Of a stretch of 5,889 bases of DNA, positions 1 through 5,889 are shown piece after piece. The notes beneath the pieces are model-generated. The model was not told the DNA's origin. It saw nothing but the letters and a program-made list of their open reading frames with translations, and searched no databases. A program made the position numbers and the translations under genes. The stretch comes from Clostridiales bacterium UBA6388. GTDB taxonomy: Bacteria > Bacillota > Clostridia > Oscillospirales > Oscillospiraceae. Every line of letters begins with the position of its first letter. The stretch's first letter is position 1. The stretch covers positions 5,401 through 11,289 of the forward strand of contig DJQK01000081.1 of NCBI GenBank assembly GCA_002437575.1, in the 5' to 3' direction.

Positions 1-633
1 ATAGCGCTCGGAAATGATGAGCGCAACGCTCGAATAATCCAAACCGTACAGCACAGCGTCGAGAACGCGCGAACAGATGAACAGCGTGATGGCGCTGTAG
101 AGCGTTTTGGAAATGTCGCGGAAGACAAGGCCCGTGAGCACGAGAACGACTGTGTCGATCGCGAGCGTCACATAGCCCATCTTCACCTCGCGCAGATGCC
201 GCTTGAGTAGCCGCGCGAGAATGTCGGTGCCGCCCGTCGTCGCGCCCGGCAGAAACACGAGCCCCAGCCCCGCGCCGGTCAGAACGCCTCCAAAGATCAC
301 GCCCAGCATCGTCTCGACCTGCGGCGCAGGAAGCCCCGCCAGAAGATCGATGAACAGCGAGTTGCACGCCATGCCGATCAGAGATCCGAAGAAAAAGCTG
401 CGCCCAAGCTGCCGGTAGCCGATCACAAACAGCGGAATGTTCATCACCGCCGTGTAAAAGCCGATGCCGCCGCGCCCCAAAAGCCGCTGTAAGATCATCG
501 CAATGCCGCTTAAGCCCCCGACGTTCAGCGAATTCGGCGCCAGAAACAGGTTAAAGCCCAGCGCAAACATCGCGTTTCCGACCACCAGAAGCGCGCAGTA
601 CCTGACCATGCTCCAGACCGGTTTTCGTTCCAT
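1..633 (-). CDS. YitT-family (DUF161/DUF2179) multi-pass membrane protein, 3' end cut by window edge
   Basis: My translation gives 211 residues from the ATG at 633, with the frame still open at position 1. The protein is strongly hydrophobic. Likely membrane segments lie near residues 10-32, 58-74, 79-97, 106-127, 153-171 and 178-195. The family signature is clear: an N-terminal FNLFLAPNSLNVGGLSGIA stretch (28-46) and the Gly-rich ATTGGTDILA motif (131-140), both typical of YitT membrane domains. Residues from about 203 (VALIISERY) match the start of the cytoplasmic DUF2179 domain. Family members are usually about 280-290 aa, so roughly 75 residues lie outside the window. The start is supported by GGGAGG 8 nt upstream. 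It follows the topoisomerase A subunit by 21 nt, so it is probably co-transcribed with it. The family is known as integral membrane proteins, but the biochemical role or substrate of most members is not settled. I therefore give no symbol and no function beyond the family. Family assignment is firm; function is unknown. Confidence 0.9.
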   Translation of the reverse strand, partial: MERKPVWSMVRYCALLVVGNAMFALGFNLFLAPNSLNVGGLSGIAMILQRLLGRGGIGFYTAVMNIPLFVIGYRQLGRSFFFGSLIGMACNSLFIDLLAGLPAPQVETMLGVIFGGVLTGAGLGLVFLPGATTGGTDILARLLKRHLREVKMGYVTLAIDTVVLVLTGLVFRDISKTLYSAITLFICSRVLDAVLYGLDYSSVALIISERY

Positions 634-641
634 GCCGCAAG

Positions 642-647
642 CCTCCC
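642..647 (-). promoter_or_regulatory. Ribosome binding site of the YitT-family gene
   Basis: GGGAGG on the minus strand, 8 nt before the ATG at 633. It sits in the 21-nt gap after the parC stop, giving this gene its own translation start. An overlapping ATG at 649 is in another frame and lacks a comparable site. Confidence 0.75.
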
Positions 648-654
648 ATAAAAA

Positions 655-2889
655 TCAGATGTCCAATGAAATTTGCGTTTCCTCCGTATCCTCCTGCCGC
701 AGAAGCGCGCCTGCGCCCGGAATGGTGCGTGCGCGGTATCTGGCCTGATTGGAAATGGCGCTGTCTGCAAGCGTCTGCACGCGCACGACCTTCGCATTCT
801 TTTTGAGCGCCATGACCGCGACGCCCTGCGTGGCTCTCGTCGTCTTTGCACTCAGCTGCGCCGTCGAGAAAATGAGCGCGCGGGAATCGGACGCGAAGAG
901 CACCAGCTCTTCCTCCTGCGAAAGCGCGAGGACGGATACCAGCGGACTCTTGTCAGAATACGCGCCGGTGAGCTTTCTGCGGTTCGTTTTCGTCGCGTAG
1001 CCGGAAAGCTCGACCTTTGCGCACTTGCCGTTTTCAAAGACGAACAGGAGATTCCCCGAATAATCGCCCGGGAAGACGGCGGCAAAGAAGCTTTCGCCCT
1101 CGTCAAAGCCGAGCTTGCTGGGAAGATAGTCTCCGAGCGCAGATGCTTTTGCGTCGTCAAAGTCGGAAAGGCGCGTCTTGTAGACCTGACACTTGTCGGT
1201 GAAGACGAGAAGCTCGGCGCTGTTCGTCGTCTCGCGGCTCATAAGAAGGCCGTCGCCCTCCTTGAACTTCTGCTCGCCGGACATCCGCAGCGACTGCGGC
1301 GTGATCTTTTTGAAATAGCCCTCGCGCGATATAAACACCGTGACCGGATAATCGGGCACATCGGGCTCGTCGGGAACGTCCAGCTCATGGTCAAAGACGA
1401 GCAGCGTCTTTCTCGGCTGGCCGAACTTTGCGCTGACCGCGTCGAGCTCCTTGCAGATGACGGCCTTGACCTTTTTGTCCGAGCCCAGCAGCTCTTCAAG
1501 CTCTGCGATCTCCTTTTCGAGGCTGTCGGTCTCCTGCAAGCGGTTGAGCAAAAACTCTTTATTGATATTGCGCAGCTTGATCTCCGCCACGTACTCGGCC
1601 TGCACCTGATCGATGCCGAAGCCGATCATGAGGTTCGGGATGACCTCGGCGTCGAGCTCCGTTTCGCGGATGATGGCGATGGCCTTGTCGATATCCAGTA
1701 AAATTTTGCCGAGGCCCTTAAGAAGATGCAGCTTGTCCTTTTTCTTTTGCAGCTGGAAATACACCCGCCGCTTGACGCACTCGCAGCGCCACGCCGTCCA
1801 CTCTTCGAAAATTTCGCGCACGCCCATCACGCGCGGCATTCCGCCGATGAGGATATTGAAATTGCAGCCGAACGAGTCCTGAAGCGTCGTGGTCTTGAAC
1901 AGCTTCTGCATGAGCTTGTCTGGGTCCACGCCGCGCTTCAGATCGATCGTAAGCTTCAGGCCGTTCAGGTCCGTCTCGTCGCGCATATCGGCAATTTCGC
2001 GGATCTTTCCGGCCTTGATGAGCTCGGCGACCTTGTCCATGATAATTTCCGTCGCCGTGGTGTAGGGGATCTCATAGATCTCGATCATGTTCCCGTCTTT
2101 GACATAGCGCCATCTCGCGCGCAGGCGGAACGTGCCCCGGCCGGTCTTGTAAATTTGCAGCATTTCGGCAGCGTCGTAGAGAATTTCGCCGCCCGTCGGG
2201 AAATCCGGCGCGGGAAGGGTGTCGAGTAAATCCGCGTCCGGGTTTTTGATCAGCGCGACGGCGGTTTTGCAGACCTCGGTCAGGTTAAACGAGCAGATGT
2301 TCGACGCCATGCCGACCGCGATACCCATGTTGGCAGAGACCAGCACGTTCGGAAACGTCGTCGGCAGAAGCGCCGGCTCTTTCATCGTGCCGTCGTAGTT
2401 ATCGACAAAGTCGACCGTGTCGGCGTCAATGTCGCGGAAGAGCTCGGCGCAGATGGGGTCCAGCTTGGCCTCCGTGTAACGGGACGCGGCGTAGGCCATA
2501 TCGCGCGAGTAGACCTTGCCGAAGTTGCCTTTTGAATCGACAAACGGGTGCAGCAGCGTCTCGTTGCCTCTGGCAAGCCGGACCATCGTCTCATAGATGG
2601 CGGCGTCGCCGTGGGGATTTAAGCGCATGGTCTGGCCGACAATGTTGGCAGACTTCGTCCGGGCCCCATTGAGAAGGCCCATTTTGTACATCGTATAGAG
2701 TAATTTTCGGTGCGACGGCTTAAAGCCGTCAATTTCCGGGATCGCGCGCGAGACGATGACCGACATCGCGTAGGGCATATAGTTCTGCTCGAGCGTCTGG
2801 CAGATGGGCTGCTCCTGCACCTCGGCGTGCAGCCCCTGCACGTGCGGGTCCATCCTCTTCGGCGCGTCCGGTTGTTTTTTCTTCGCCAT
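655..2889 (-). CDS. parC: DNA topoisomerase IV-like subunit A (ParC/GyrA family, divergent)
   Basis: Breakage-reunion subunit of a type IIA topoisomerase, 744 aa; ParC is usually about 750-820. It should pair with the ParE-like protein just upstream to pass one duplex through another. Seen in order: NYMPYAMSVIVSRAIPEIDG (36-55); the winged-helix FKPSHRKLLY (56-65); the quinolone-region helix KSANIVG...NPHGDAAIYE (79-100); the catalytic pair Arg137-Tyr138 in AASRYTEAKL; the DNA-bending Ile190 in GIAVGMAS; a coiled-coil and C-gate region (about 375-490); and a beta-pinwheel C-terminal domain from about 515 with degenerate blades near 517-533, 560-578, 612-645 and 661-696. No QRRGGKG-type GyrA box is present, only TKTNRRKLTGAY at 633-644. 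That argues against negative supercoiling and for relaxation/decatenation. Odd points: Ala96 replaces the usual Ser, and SNICSFNL replaces the usual TNIPPHNL. The start is supported by AAGGAA 8 nt upstream. Automated annotation might call it gyrA; parC fits better but is not proven. Confidence 0.9.
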   Translation of the reverse strand: MAKKKQPDAPKRMDPHVQGLHAEVQEQPICQTLEQNYMPYAMSVIVSRAIPEIDGFKPSHRKLLYTMYKMGLLNGARTKSANIVGQTMRLNPHGDAAIYETMVRLARGNETLLHPFVDSKGNFGKVYSRDMAYAASRYTEAKLDPICAELFRDIDADTVDFVDNYDGTMKEPALLPTTFPNVLVSANMGIAVGMASNICSFNLTEVCKTAVALIKNPDADLLDTLPAPDFPTGGEILYDAAEMLQIYKTGRGTFRLRARWRYVKDGNMIEIYEIPYTTATEIIMDKVAELIKAGKIREIADMRDETDLNGLKLTIDLKRGVDPDKLMQKLFKTTTLQDSFGCNFNILIGGMPRVMGVREIFEEWTAWRCECVKRRVYFQLQKKKDKLHLLKGLGKILLDIDKAIAIIRETELDAEVIPNLMIGFGIDQVQAEYVAEIKLRNINKEFLLNRLQETDSLEKEIAELEELLGSDKKVKAVICKELDAVSAKFGQPRKTLLVFDHELDVPDEPDVPDYPVTVFISREGYFKKITPQSLRMSGEQKFKEGDGLLMSRETTNSAELLVFTDKCQVYKTRLSDFDDAKASALGDYLPSKLGFDEGESFFAAVFPGDYSGNLLFVFENGKCAKVELSGYATKTNRRKLTGAYSDKSPLVSVLALSQEEELVLFASDSRALIFSTAQLSAKTTRATQGVAVMALKKNAKVVRVQTLADSAISNQARYRARTIPGAGALLRQEDTEETQISLDI

Positions 2890-2897
2890 TTTTTTCG

Positions 2898-2903
2898 TTC
2901 CTT
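2898..2903 (-). promoter_or_regulatory. Ribosome binding site of parC
   Basis: AAGGAA on the minus strand, 8 nt before the ATG at 2889, within the 29-nt gap between the parE stop (TAA, 2921-2919) and parC. It confirms the parC start and argues for independent initiation within a shared transcript. Confidence 0.75.
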
Positions 2904-2918
2904 CGTTCTGCGGTTTCC

Positions 2919-4901
2919 TTATGATACATCCAGCTGGTCTAAATATTTATACCCATTTTCGGCGATATGGTCTTTTCTTCCCTGCAAATTATCGCCGAGC
3001 AGCAGATCGAACACCTGCTGCGTCAGGGCCATATCCTCGGGCATGACCTTGATGAGCCGCCTTGTCTCGGGGTTCATCGTCGTCATCCACATCATCTCGG
3101 GATCGTTTTCGCCGAGACCCTTGGAGCGGTTGATGGAGACCTTTTTGCCCTCGAGTGTTTTGAGGATCTCGCCCTTTTCCTGTTCGGTGTAAGCAAACCA
3201 CGTCTTGTCCTTGCAGCCTATCTCGTACAAGGGCGATTCCGCGATATACACGTACCCCTGCGCAATGAGCGTCGGGCAGAGCCGGTAGATCATCGTCAGG
3301 ATCAAGGTCCGGATCTGGTAGCCGTCGACGTCTGCATCGGTGCAGATGACGACCTTGCTCCAGCGCAGGTTCGCAAGATCGAAATTCGACAAGTCCTTCG
3401 CCTTTTTCGTCTGCACTTCCACGCCGCAGCCGAGCACGCGGATGAGGTCTGTGATGATATCGGACTTGAAAATGCGCTCATAGTCCGCCTTCAGACAGTT
3501 GAGAATTTTGCCTCGCACGGGCATGATGCCCTGAAATTCCGCGTCGCGTGAGAGCTTGACCGAGCCCAGCGCGGAGTCGCCCTCGACGATGTAAATTTCG
3601 CGGCGGGAAACGTCCTTCGTGCGGCAGTCGACAAATTTCTGCACGCGGTTGGAAATATCCAGATTGCCGGTCAGCTTCTTTTTGATGTTCAGGCGCTGCT
3701 TTTCCGCCGACTCGCGGCTTCTTTTATTGATGAGCACCTGGTCTGCGATGCGGTCGGCCTCCTGCTTGTTCTCGATAAAATACACGTGCAGCCGTTCGCG
3801 GAAGAACTCGGTCATCGCGTCCTGCACAAACTTGTTGGTGATGGCCTTTTTCGTCTGGTTTTCATAGGAGGTCTGCGTGGAAAAGCAGTTCGTCACCAGC
3901 ACCAGACAGTCGGCCACGTCCTGAAACGTGATCTTGGACTCGGATTTCGTGTATTTGTTCGTCGATTTGAGATAGGCGTCGATGGCGTAGACGAACGCAT
4001 TTTTGGCCGCCTTCTCCGGCGCGCCGCCGTACTCGAGCCAGGACGAGTTGTGGTAGAATTCCAACCGGTTTACCTTGTTGGAAAAGCACAGCGCCGCCGA
4101 AATTTTGACCTTGTACTCGGGCTTATCCTCGCGGTCGCGGCCCTTGCGCTCGGTCTGCCAGAACTGCGGCGTCGTGAGCGCCTGATCTTCGGTCAGCTCG
4201 CGCACGTAGTCCAGAATGCCGTTTTCATACAGGAAATCCTTCTGCTCGAATTTTCCCGGCGCGGTCTCGAACCGGAAGCGGAAGGTCACGCCTGCGTTCA
4301 CGACGGCCTGCCGCTTGAGCGTGTCTTCAAAGTATTCCTTCGGAATGTTGATGTCCGTGAACACGTCGAGATCGGGAAGCCAGTGGAACGTCGAGCCGGT
4401 CTTTTTCCGGTCGGCGGGCTCTTTTTTGAGCTTACCGACAATTTCGCCCCGCTCGAAGTGCAGAGAATACTTAAAGCCGTCTCTTCGGATCACGGCGTCA
4501 AAATAGCGCGAGGCATACTGCGTCGCGCACGCGCCCAGACCGTTGAGACCCAGAGAATACTCGTAGTCTCCTCCGGCGTTGTTGTCGTATTTGCCGCCGG
4601 CGTAGAGCTCACAGAACACGAGCTCCCAGTTGTATCTGCCCTCTTTTTCGTTCCAGTCGACCGGGCAGCCGCGGCCGAAGTCCTCAACCTCGATCGAGCA
4701 GTCCTGATACCTTGTGACGATGATCAGATCGCCGTGGCCTTCTCTGGCCTCGTCGATGGCGTTTGATAAAATTTCGAATACGGCGTGCTCGCAGCCGTCC
4801 AGACCGTCTGAGCCGAAGATGACCGCCGGACGCTTGCGCACCCGGTCCGCACCTTTGAGCGCGGAAATGCTGTCGTTGCCGTAGCCTTGCTGTTTTTTCA
4901 T
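2919..4901 (-). CDS. parE: DNA topoisomerase IV-like subunit B (ParE/GyrB family ATPase, divergent)
   Basis: ATPase/TOPRIM subunit of a type IIA topoisomerase, 660 aa, a normal ParE length. GHKL ATPase domain: FEILSNAIDEA at 42-52, with catalytic Glu43 and Mg-binding Asn47; VEDFGRGCP at 72-80, with ATP-contacting Asp74; the lid GLNGLGA at 118-124; KTGS at 167-170. The transducer carries the QTK switch loop with Lys351. TOPRIM: EGDSALGS at 440-447 (catalytic Glu440), PVRGKILN at 461-468, and TDADVDG at 521-527 (metal-binding Asp522, Asp524, Asp526). The C-terminal tail holds RSKGLGENDPEMMW (592-605) and TTMNPETRRLIKV. Odd points: Leu445 where EGDSAGGS is usual, YQIRT instead of SHIRT after the DxDxD, and DFGRG for DNGRG. 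The ATG at 4901 was chosen because AAGGAG lies 5 nt upstream and homology begins right after it. The frame stays open further upstream to a GTG at 5087, but that stretch covers the promoter and resembles nothing. It is first in the operon, 29 nt before parC. GyrB is the alternative; pairing with a ParC lacking a GyrA box favours ParE. Confidence 0.92.
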   Translation of the reverse strand: MKKQQGYGNDSISALKGADRVRKRPAVIFGSDGLDGCEHAVFEILSNAIDEAREGHGDLIIVTRYQDCSIEVEDFGRGCPVDWNEKEGRYNWELVFCELYAGGKYDNNAGGDYEYSLGLNGLGACATQYASRYFDAVIRRDGFKYSLHFERGEIVGKLKKEPADRKKTGSTFHWLPDLDVFTDINIPKEYFEDTLKRQAVVNAGVTFRFRFETAPGKFEQKDFLYENGILDYVRELTEDQALTTPQFWQTERKGRDREDKPEYKVKISAALCFSNKVNRLEFYHNSSWLEYGGAPEKAAKNAFVYAIDAYLKSTNKYTKSESKITFQDVADCLVLVTNCFSTQTSYENQTKKAITNKFVQDAMTEFFRERLHVYFIENKQEADRIADQVLINKRSRESAEKQRLNIKKKLTGNLDISNRVQKFVDCRTKDVSRREIYIVEGDSALGSVKLSRDAEFQGIMPVRGKILNCLKADYERIFKSDIITDLIRVLGCGVEVQTKKAKDLSNFDLANLRWSKVVICTDADVDGYQIRTLILTMIYRLCPTLIAQGYVYIAESPLYEIGCKDKTWFAYTEQEKGEILKTLEGKKVSINRSKGLGENDPEMMWMTTMNPETRRLIKVMPEDMALTQQVFDLLLGDNLQGRKDHIAENGYKYLDQLDVS

Positions 4902-4906
4902 GCCTG

Positions 4907-4912
4907 CTCCTT
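4907..4912 (-). promoter_or_regulatory. Ribosome binding site that fixes the parE start
   Basis: AAGGAG on the minus strand, 5 nt before the ATG at 4901. It is a near-perfect Shine-Dalgarno. It decides between this start and the 62-codon longer open frame beginning at the GTG at 5087, which has no such site. Confidence 0.85.
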
Positions 4913-4956
4913 CATTTTGTGCTTGTGTTGGCGTAATTACCCATTTTATTGTATTT

Positions 4957-4985
4957 AGTATACCGTTTTCCGGCCGCGAAGTCAA
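4957..4985 (-). promoter_or_regulatory. Sigma-A/sigma-70-type promoter of the parE-parC-yitT-like operon
   Basis: On the minus strand, TTGACT (4985-4980) is followed by a 17-nt spacer and TATACT (4962-4957), each one mismatch from consensus at ideal spacing. Transcription should begin near 4950, leaving a leader of about 50 nt before the parE ATG. No promoter this good was noticed in the two short intergenic gaps downstream, which supports one transcript for all three genes. This is a sequence-match prediction; no experimental start is known to me. Confidence 0.8.
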
Positions 4986-5027
4986 GTTTTGCCCGGTTTT
5001 GAAATTCTTGTCGGAATCGGCAAAAGG

Positions 5028-5048
5028 ATGCGCGCAACTTTGGCGCAT
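5028..5048. repeat. Inverted repeat between the divergent promoters
   Basis: ATGCGC (5028-5033) and GCGCAT (5043-5048) form perfect 6-bp arms around a 9-nt spacer. The dyad centre is about 19 bp upstream of the rightward -35 box and about 43 bp behind the -35 box of the parE promoter. The position would suit a regulator acting on the rightward gene, but arms this short can arise by chance. Confidence 0.35.
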
Positions 5049-5066
5049 TTTGAAGGCGGTTTCTTC

Positions 5067-5095
5067 TTGCAAAAGGCCGCGATTCACGGTATCAT
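5067..5095 (+). promoter_or_regulatory. Probable promoter of the UPF0371/DUF1846 gene
   Basis: TTGCAA (5067-5072), a 17-nt spacer, and TATCAT (5090-5095). The -35 has two mismatches to consensus and the -10 one. Transcription would start near 5102, giving a leader of about 65 nt. A TATTAT at 5101-5106 is an alternative -10 but has no -35 box at a suitable distance. Confidence 0.6.
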
Positions 5096-5157
5096 ATCAG
5101 TATTATTATGGCCGGGTGTTTGTTTTTTTGTGCGCACCCACTGCACGGATATGGAAC

Positions 5158-5162
5158 AGAGG
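5158..5162 (+). promoter_or_regulatory. Ribosome binding site of the UPF0371/DUF1846 gene
   Basis: AGAGG followed by a 6-nt spacer (TATTTT) and the ATG at 5169. It supports this start, as does family similarity that begins at the third or fourth residue. Confidence 0.7.
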
Positions 5163-5168
5163 TATTTT

Positions 5169-5889
5169 ATGACGAAAATCGGATTTGACAACCAGCGGTA
5201 TCTGGAGCTGCAATCGAAAAAAATTCTCGAGCGCGTCGACAAGTTCGGCGGCAAGCTCTATCTGGAGTTCGGCGGCAAGCTCTTTGACGACTACCACGCC
5301 TCGCGCGTGCTGCCCGGCTTCGAGCCCGACAGCAAGATGAAAATGCTCCTGCAATTAAAAGATCAGGCAGAGATCGTCATCGCCATCTGCGCCGAGCACA
5401 TCGAGCTCAACAAGCGCCGGGGCGATCTCGGCATCACCTACGACATGGACGTCATGCGCCTCATCGACGCGTTCCGCTCCATCGGCCTTACTGTTGGCAG
5501 CGTCGTCATCACGCAGTACCGCGGCCAGCACGCGGCGGAGCTGTTCCAGCACAAGCTGGAAAACCTCGGCGTTCGCGTCTACAAGCACTACCCCATCGCG
5601 GACTATCCGTCGAACATTTCCCTCATCGTCTCCGACGAGGGCTACGGCAAAAACGACTACATCGAAACCTCGCGTCCTGTCGTCGTCGTGACCGCGCCGG
5701 GCCCGGGTTCCGGTAAAATGGCGACGTGCCTGAGCCAGCTCTATCAGGAGCACAAGCGCGGCATGGAAGCGGGCTACGCCAAATACGAGACCTTCCCGGT
5801 CTGGAACCTGCCGCTCAAGCACCCGGTGAACCTGGCCTACGAGGCCGCGACGGCGGACCTGGCGGATGTGAACATGATCGACCCCTTCC
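5169..5889 (+). CDS. UPF0371/DUF1846 family protein, 3' end cut by window edge
   Basis: My translation gives 240 residues from the ATG at 5169, still open at the right edge. The sequence is a recognisable DUF1846/UPF0371 protein, a family of roughly 500 aa, so about half is present. Highly conserved stretches include IGFDNQRYLELQS (4-16), KLYLEFGGKLFDDYHASRVL (29-48), RRGDLGITYDMDVMRLID (83-100), HYPIADYPSNISLIVSDEGYG (140-160) and APGPGSGKMATCLSQLY (176-192). The last resembles a P-loop, but it has Met rather than Ser/Thr after GK and wrong spacing for a strict Walker A. It may therefore bind a phosphate-containing ligand, but that is inference. No signal peptide or membrane segment is seen, so it is probably cytosolic. 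It has its own promoter and RBS and diverges from the topoisomerase operon, so it is unlikely to share a transcript with it. I know of no established biochemical function for the family. Family assignment is firm; role is unknown. Confidence 0.9.
   Translation, partial: MTKIGFDNQRYLELQSKKILERVDKFGGKLYLEFGGKLFDDYHASRVLPGFEPDSKMKMLLQLKDQAEIVIAICAEHIELNKRRGDLGITYDMDVMRLIDAFRSIGLTVGSVVITQYRGQHAAELFQHKLENLGVRVYKHYPIADYPSNISLIVSDEGYGKNDYIETSRPVVVVTAPGPGSGKMATCLSQLYQEHKRGMEAGYAKYETFPVWNLPLKHPVNLAYEAATADLADVNMIDPF

Larger units (their letters stand above)
4902..5168. other. Divergent intergenic control region (267 bp)
   Basis: This is the only long non-coding stretch in the window, and it is visibly AT-richer than the flanking genes. 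It holds two divergent promoters whose -35 boxes lie about 81 bp apart (4985 and 5067), a short dyad between them at 5028-5048, and the leaders of both genes. The rightward leader (about 5102-5168) has a T-rich run at 5119-5129 and the 8-bp palindrome GTGCGCAC at 5130-5137. I saw no riboswitch, tRNA or terminator here. Confidence 0.75.

Noticed and set aside
673..1701. Plus-strand open frame of 342 codons opposite parC
   Set aside because: It is antisense to a confidently identified topoisomerase gene, has low-complexity Arg/Leu/Val-rich composition, no RBS and no recognisable domain. It is a shadow of the GC-rich codon use.
1726..2229. Plus-strand open frame of 167 codons opposite parC
   Set aside because: Same reasoning: antisense mirror of the conserved breakage-reunion domain, with no RBS.
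3786..4766. Plus-strand open frame of 326 codons opposite parE
   Set aside because: Antisense to the ATPase and transducer domains; composition is typical of a mirror frame, with no recognisable motif.
655..4901. Naming the pair gyrA/gyrB
   Set aside because: The A subunit lacks a GyrA box and has a short, degenerate pinwheel, so supercoiling is unlikely. The alternative is kept in mind because the proteins are divergent and no phylogeny could be run.
4902..5087. N-terminal extension of parE by 62 codons from a GTG at 5087
   Set aside because: There is no RBS before the GTG, the stretch includes the likely promoter, the residues match no known domain, and a strong RBS with an ATG at 4901 begins exactly where homology starts.
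5114..5139. Possible hairpin GGGTG...CACCC in the leader of the DUF1846 gene as terminator or riboswitch
   Set aside because: The stem is only 5-6 bp with a 14-16 nt loop, the T-run lies inside the loop rather than after the stem, and no known riboswitch core is recognisable.
4900..5172. Plus-strand 90-codon frame across the intergenic region
   Set aside because: It starts inside parE without an RBS, runs through both promoters and overlaps the start of the DUF1846 gene.
5355..5822. Minus-strand 155-codon frame opposite the DUF1846 gene
   Set aside because: Antisense to a strongly conserved protein; no RBS or domain.
1..5889. Mobile element, CRISPR array, tRNA/rRNA or defence system
   Set aside because: No terminal repeats, transposase or integrase motifs, spaced direct repeats or RNA gene signatures were seen. 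Nearly all bases are explained by four conserved genes and one control region.

Overview
This 5.9 kb window looks like chromosomal DNA from a moderately GC-rich Clostridia-type Firmicute, perhaps of the Oscillospiraceae/Ruminococcaceae. That is an inference from four things: strong AAGGAG-like ribosome binding sites, near-consensus sigma-A-type promoters, a YitT-family membrane protein, and a UPF0371/DUF1846 protein next to a divergent type IIA topoisomerase pair. No 16S or other decisive marker is present, so the taxon is not proven.

Layout. Positions 1-4901 hold three tightly packed minus-strand genes. Read in the direction of transcription they are a ParE/GyrB-like ATPase subunit (4901-2919), a ParC/GyrA-like cleavage subunit (2889-655), and the first 211 codons of a YitT-family multi-pass membrane protein (633-1, running off the left edge). 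Gaps are only 29 and 21 nt, each following gene has its own Shine-Dalgarno, and no terminator separates them, so they are probably one operon. Positions 4902-5168 are a divergent promoter region. It holds a TTGACT-17-TATACT promoter firing left into parE and a TTGCAA-17-TATCAT promoter firing right. From 5169 to the right edge is the first 240 codons of a UPF0371/DUF1846 protein on the plus strand.

How the genes work together. The two topoisomerase subunits should assemble into an A2B2 enzyme that passes one DNA duplex through another using ATP. All core catalytic residues are visible: the GHKL Glu/Asn, the TOPRIM Glu and DxDxD, the Arg-Tyr cleavage pair and the intercalating Ile. The usual GyrA box is not, so decatenation/relaxation (topoisomerase IV-like) is more likely than supercoiling. 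Both subunits depart from textbook gyrase/topo IV at several normally conserved motif positions, including Ala at the quinolone-contact Ser position. The YitT-like protein and the DUF1846 protein have no established functional link to the topoisomerase.

I found no mobile element, CRISPR array, tRNA or rRNA, and nothing that I can defend as a wholly new system. The most interesting material is the divergence of the topoisomerase pair, its linkage to a membrane protein, and the architecture of the divergent promoter region.
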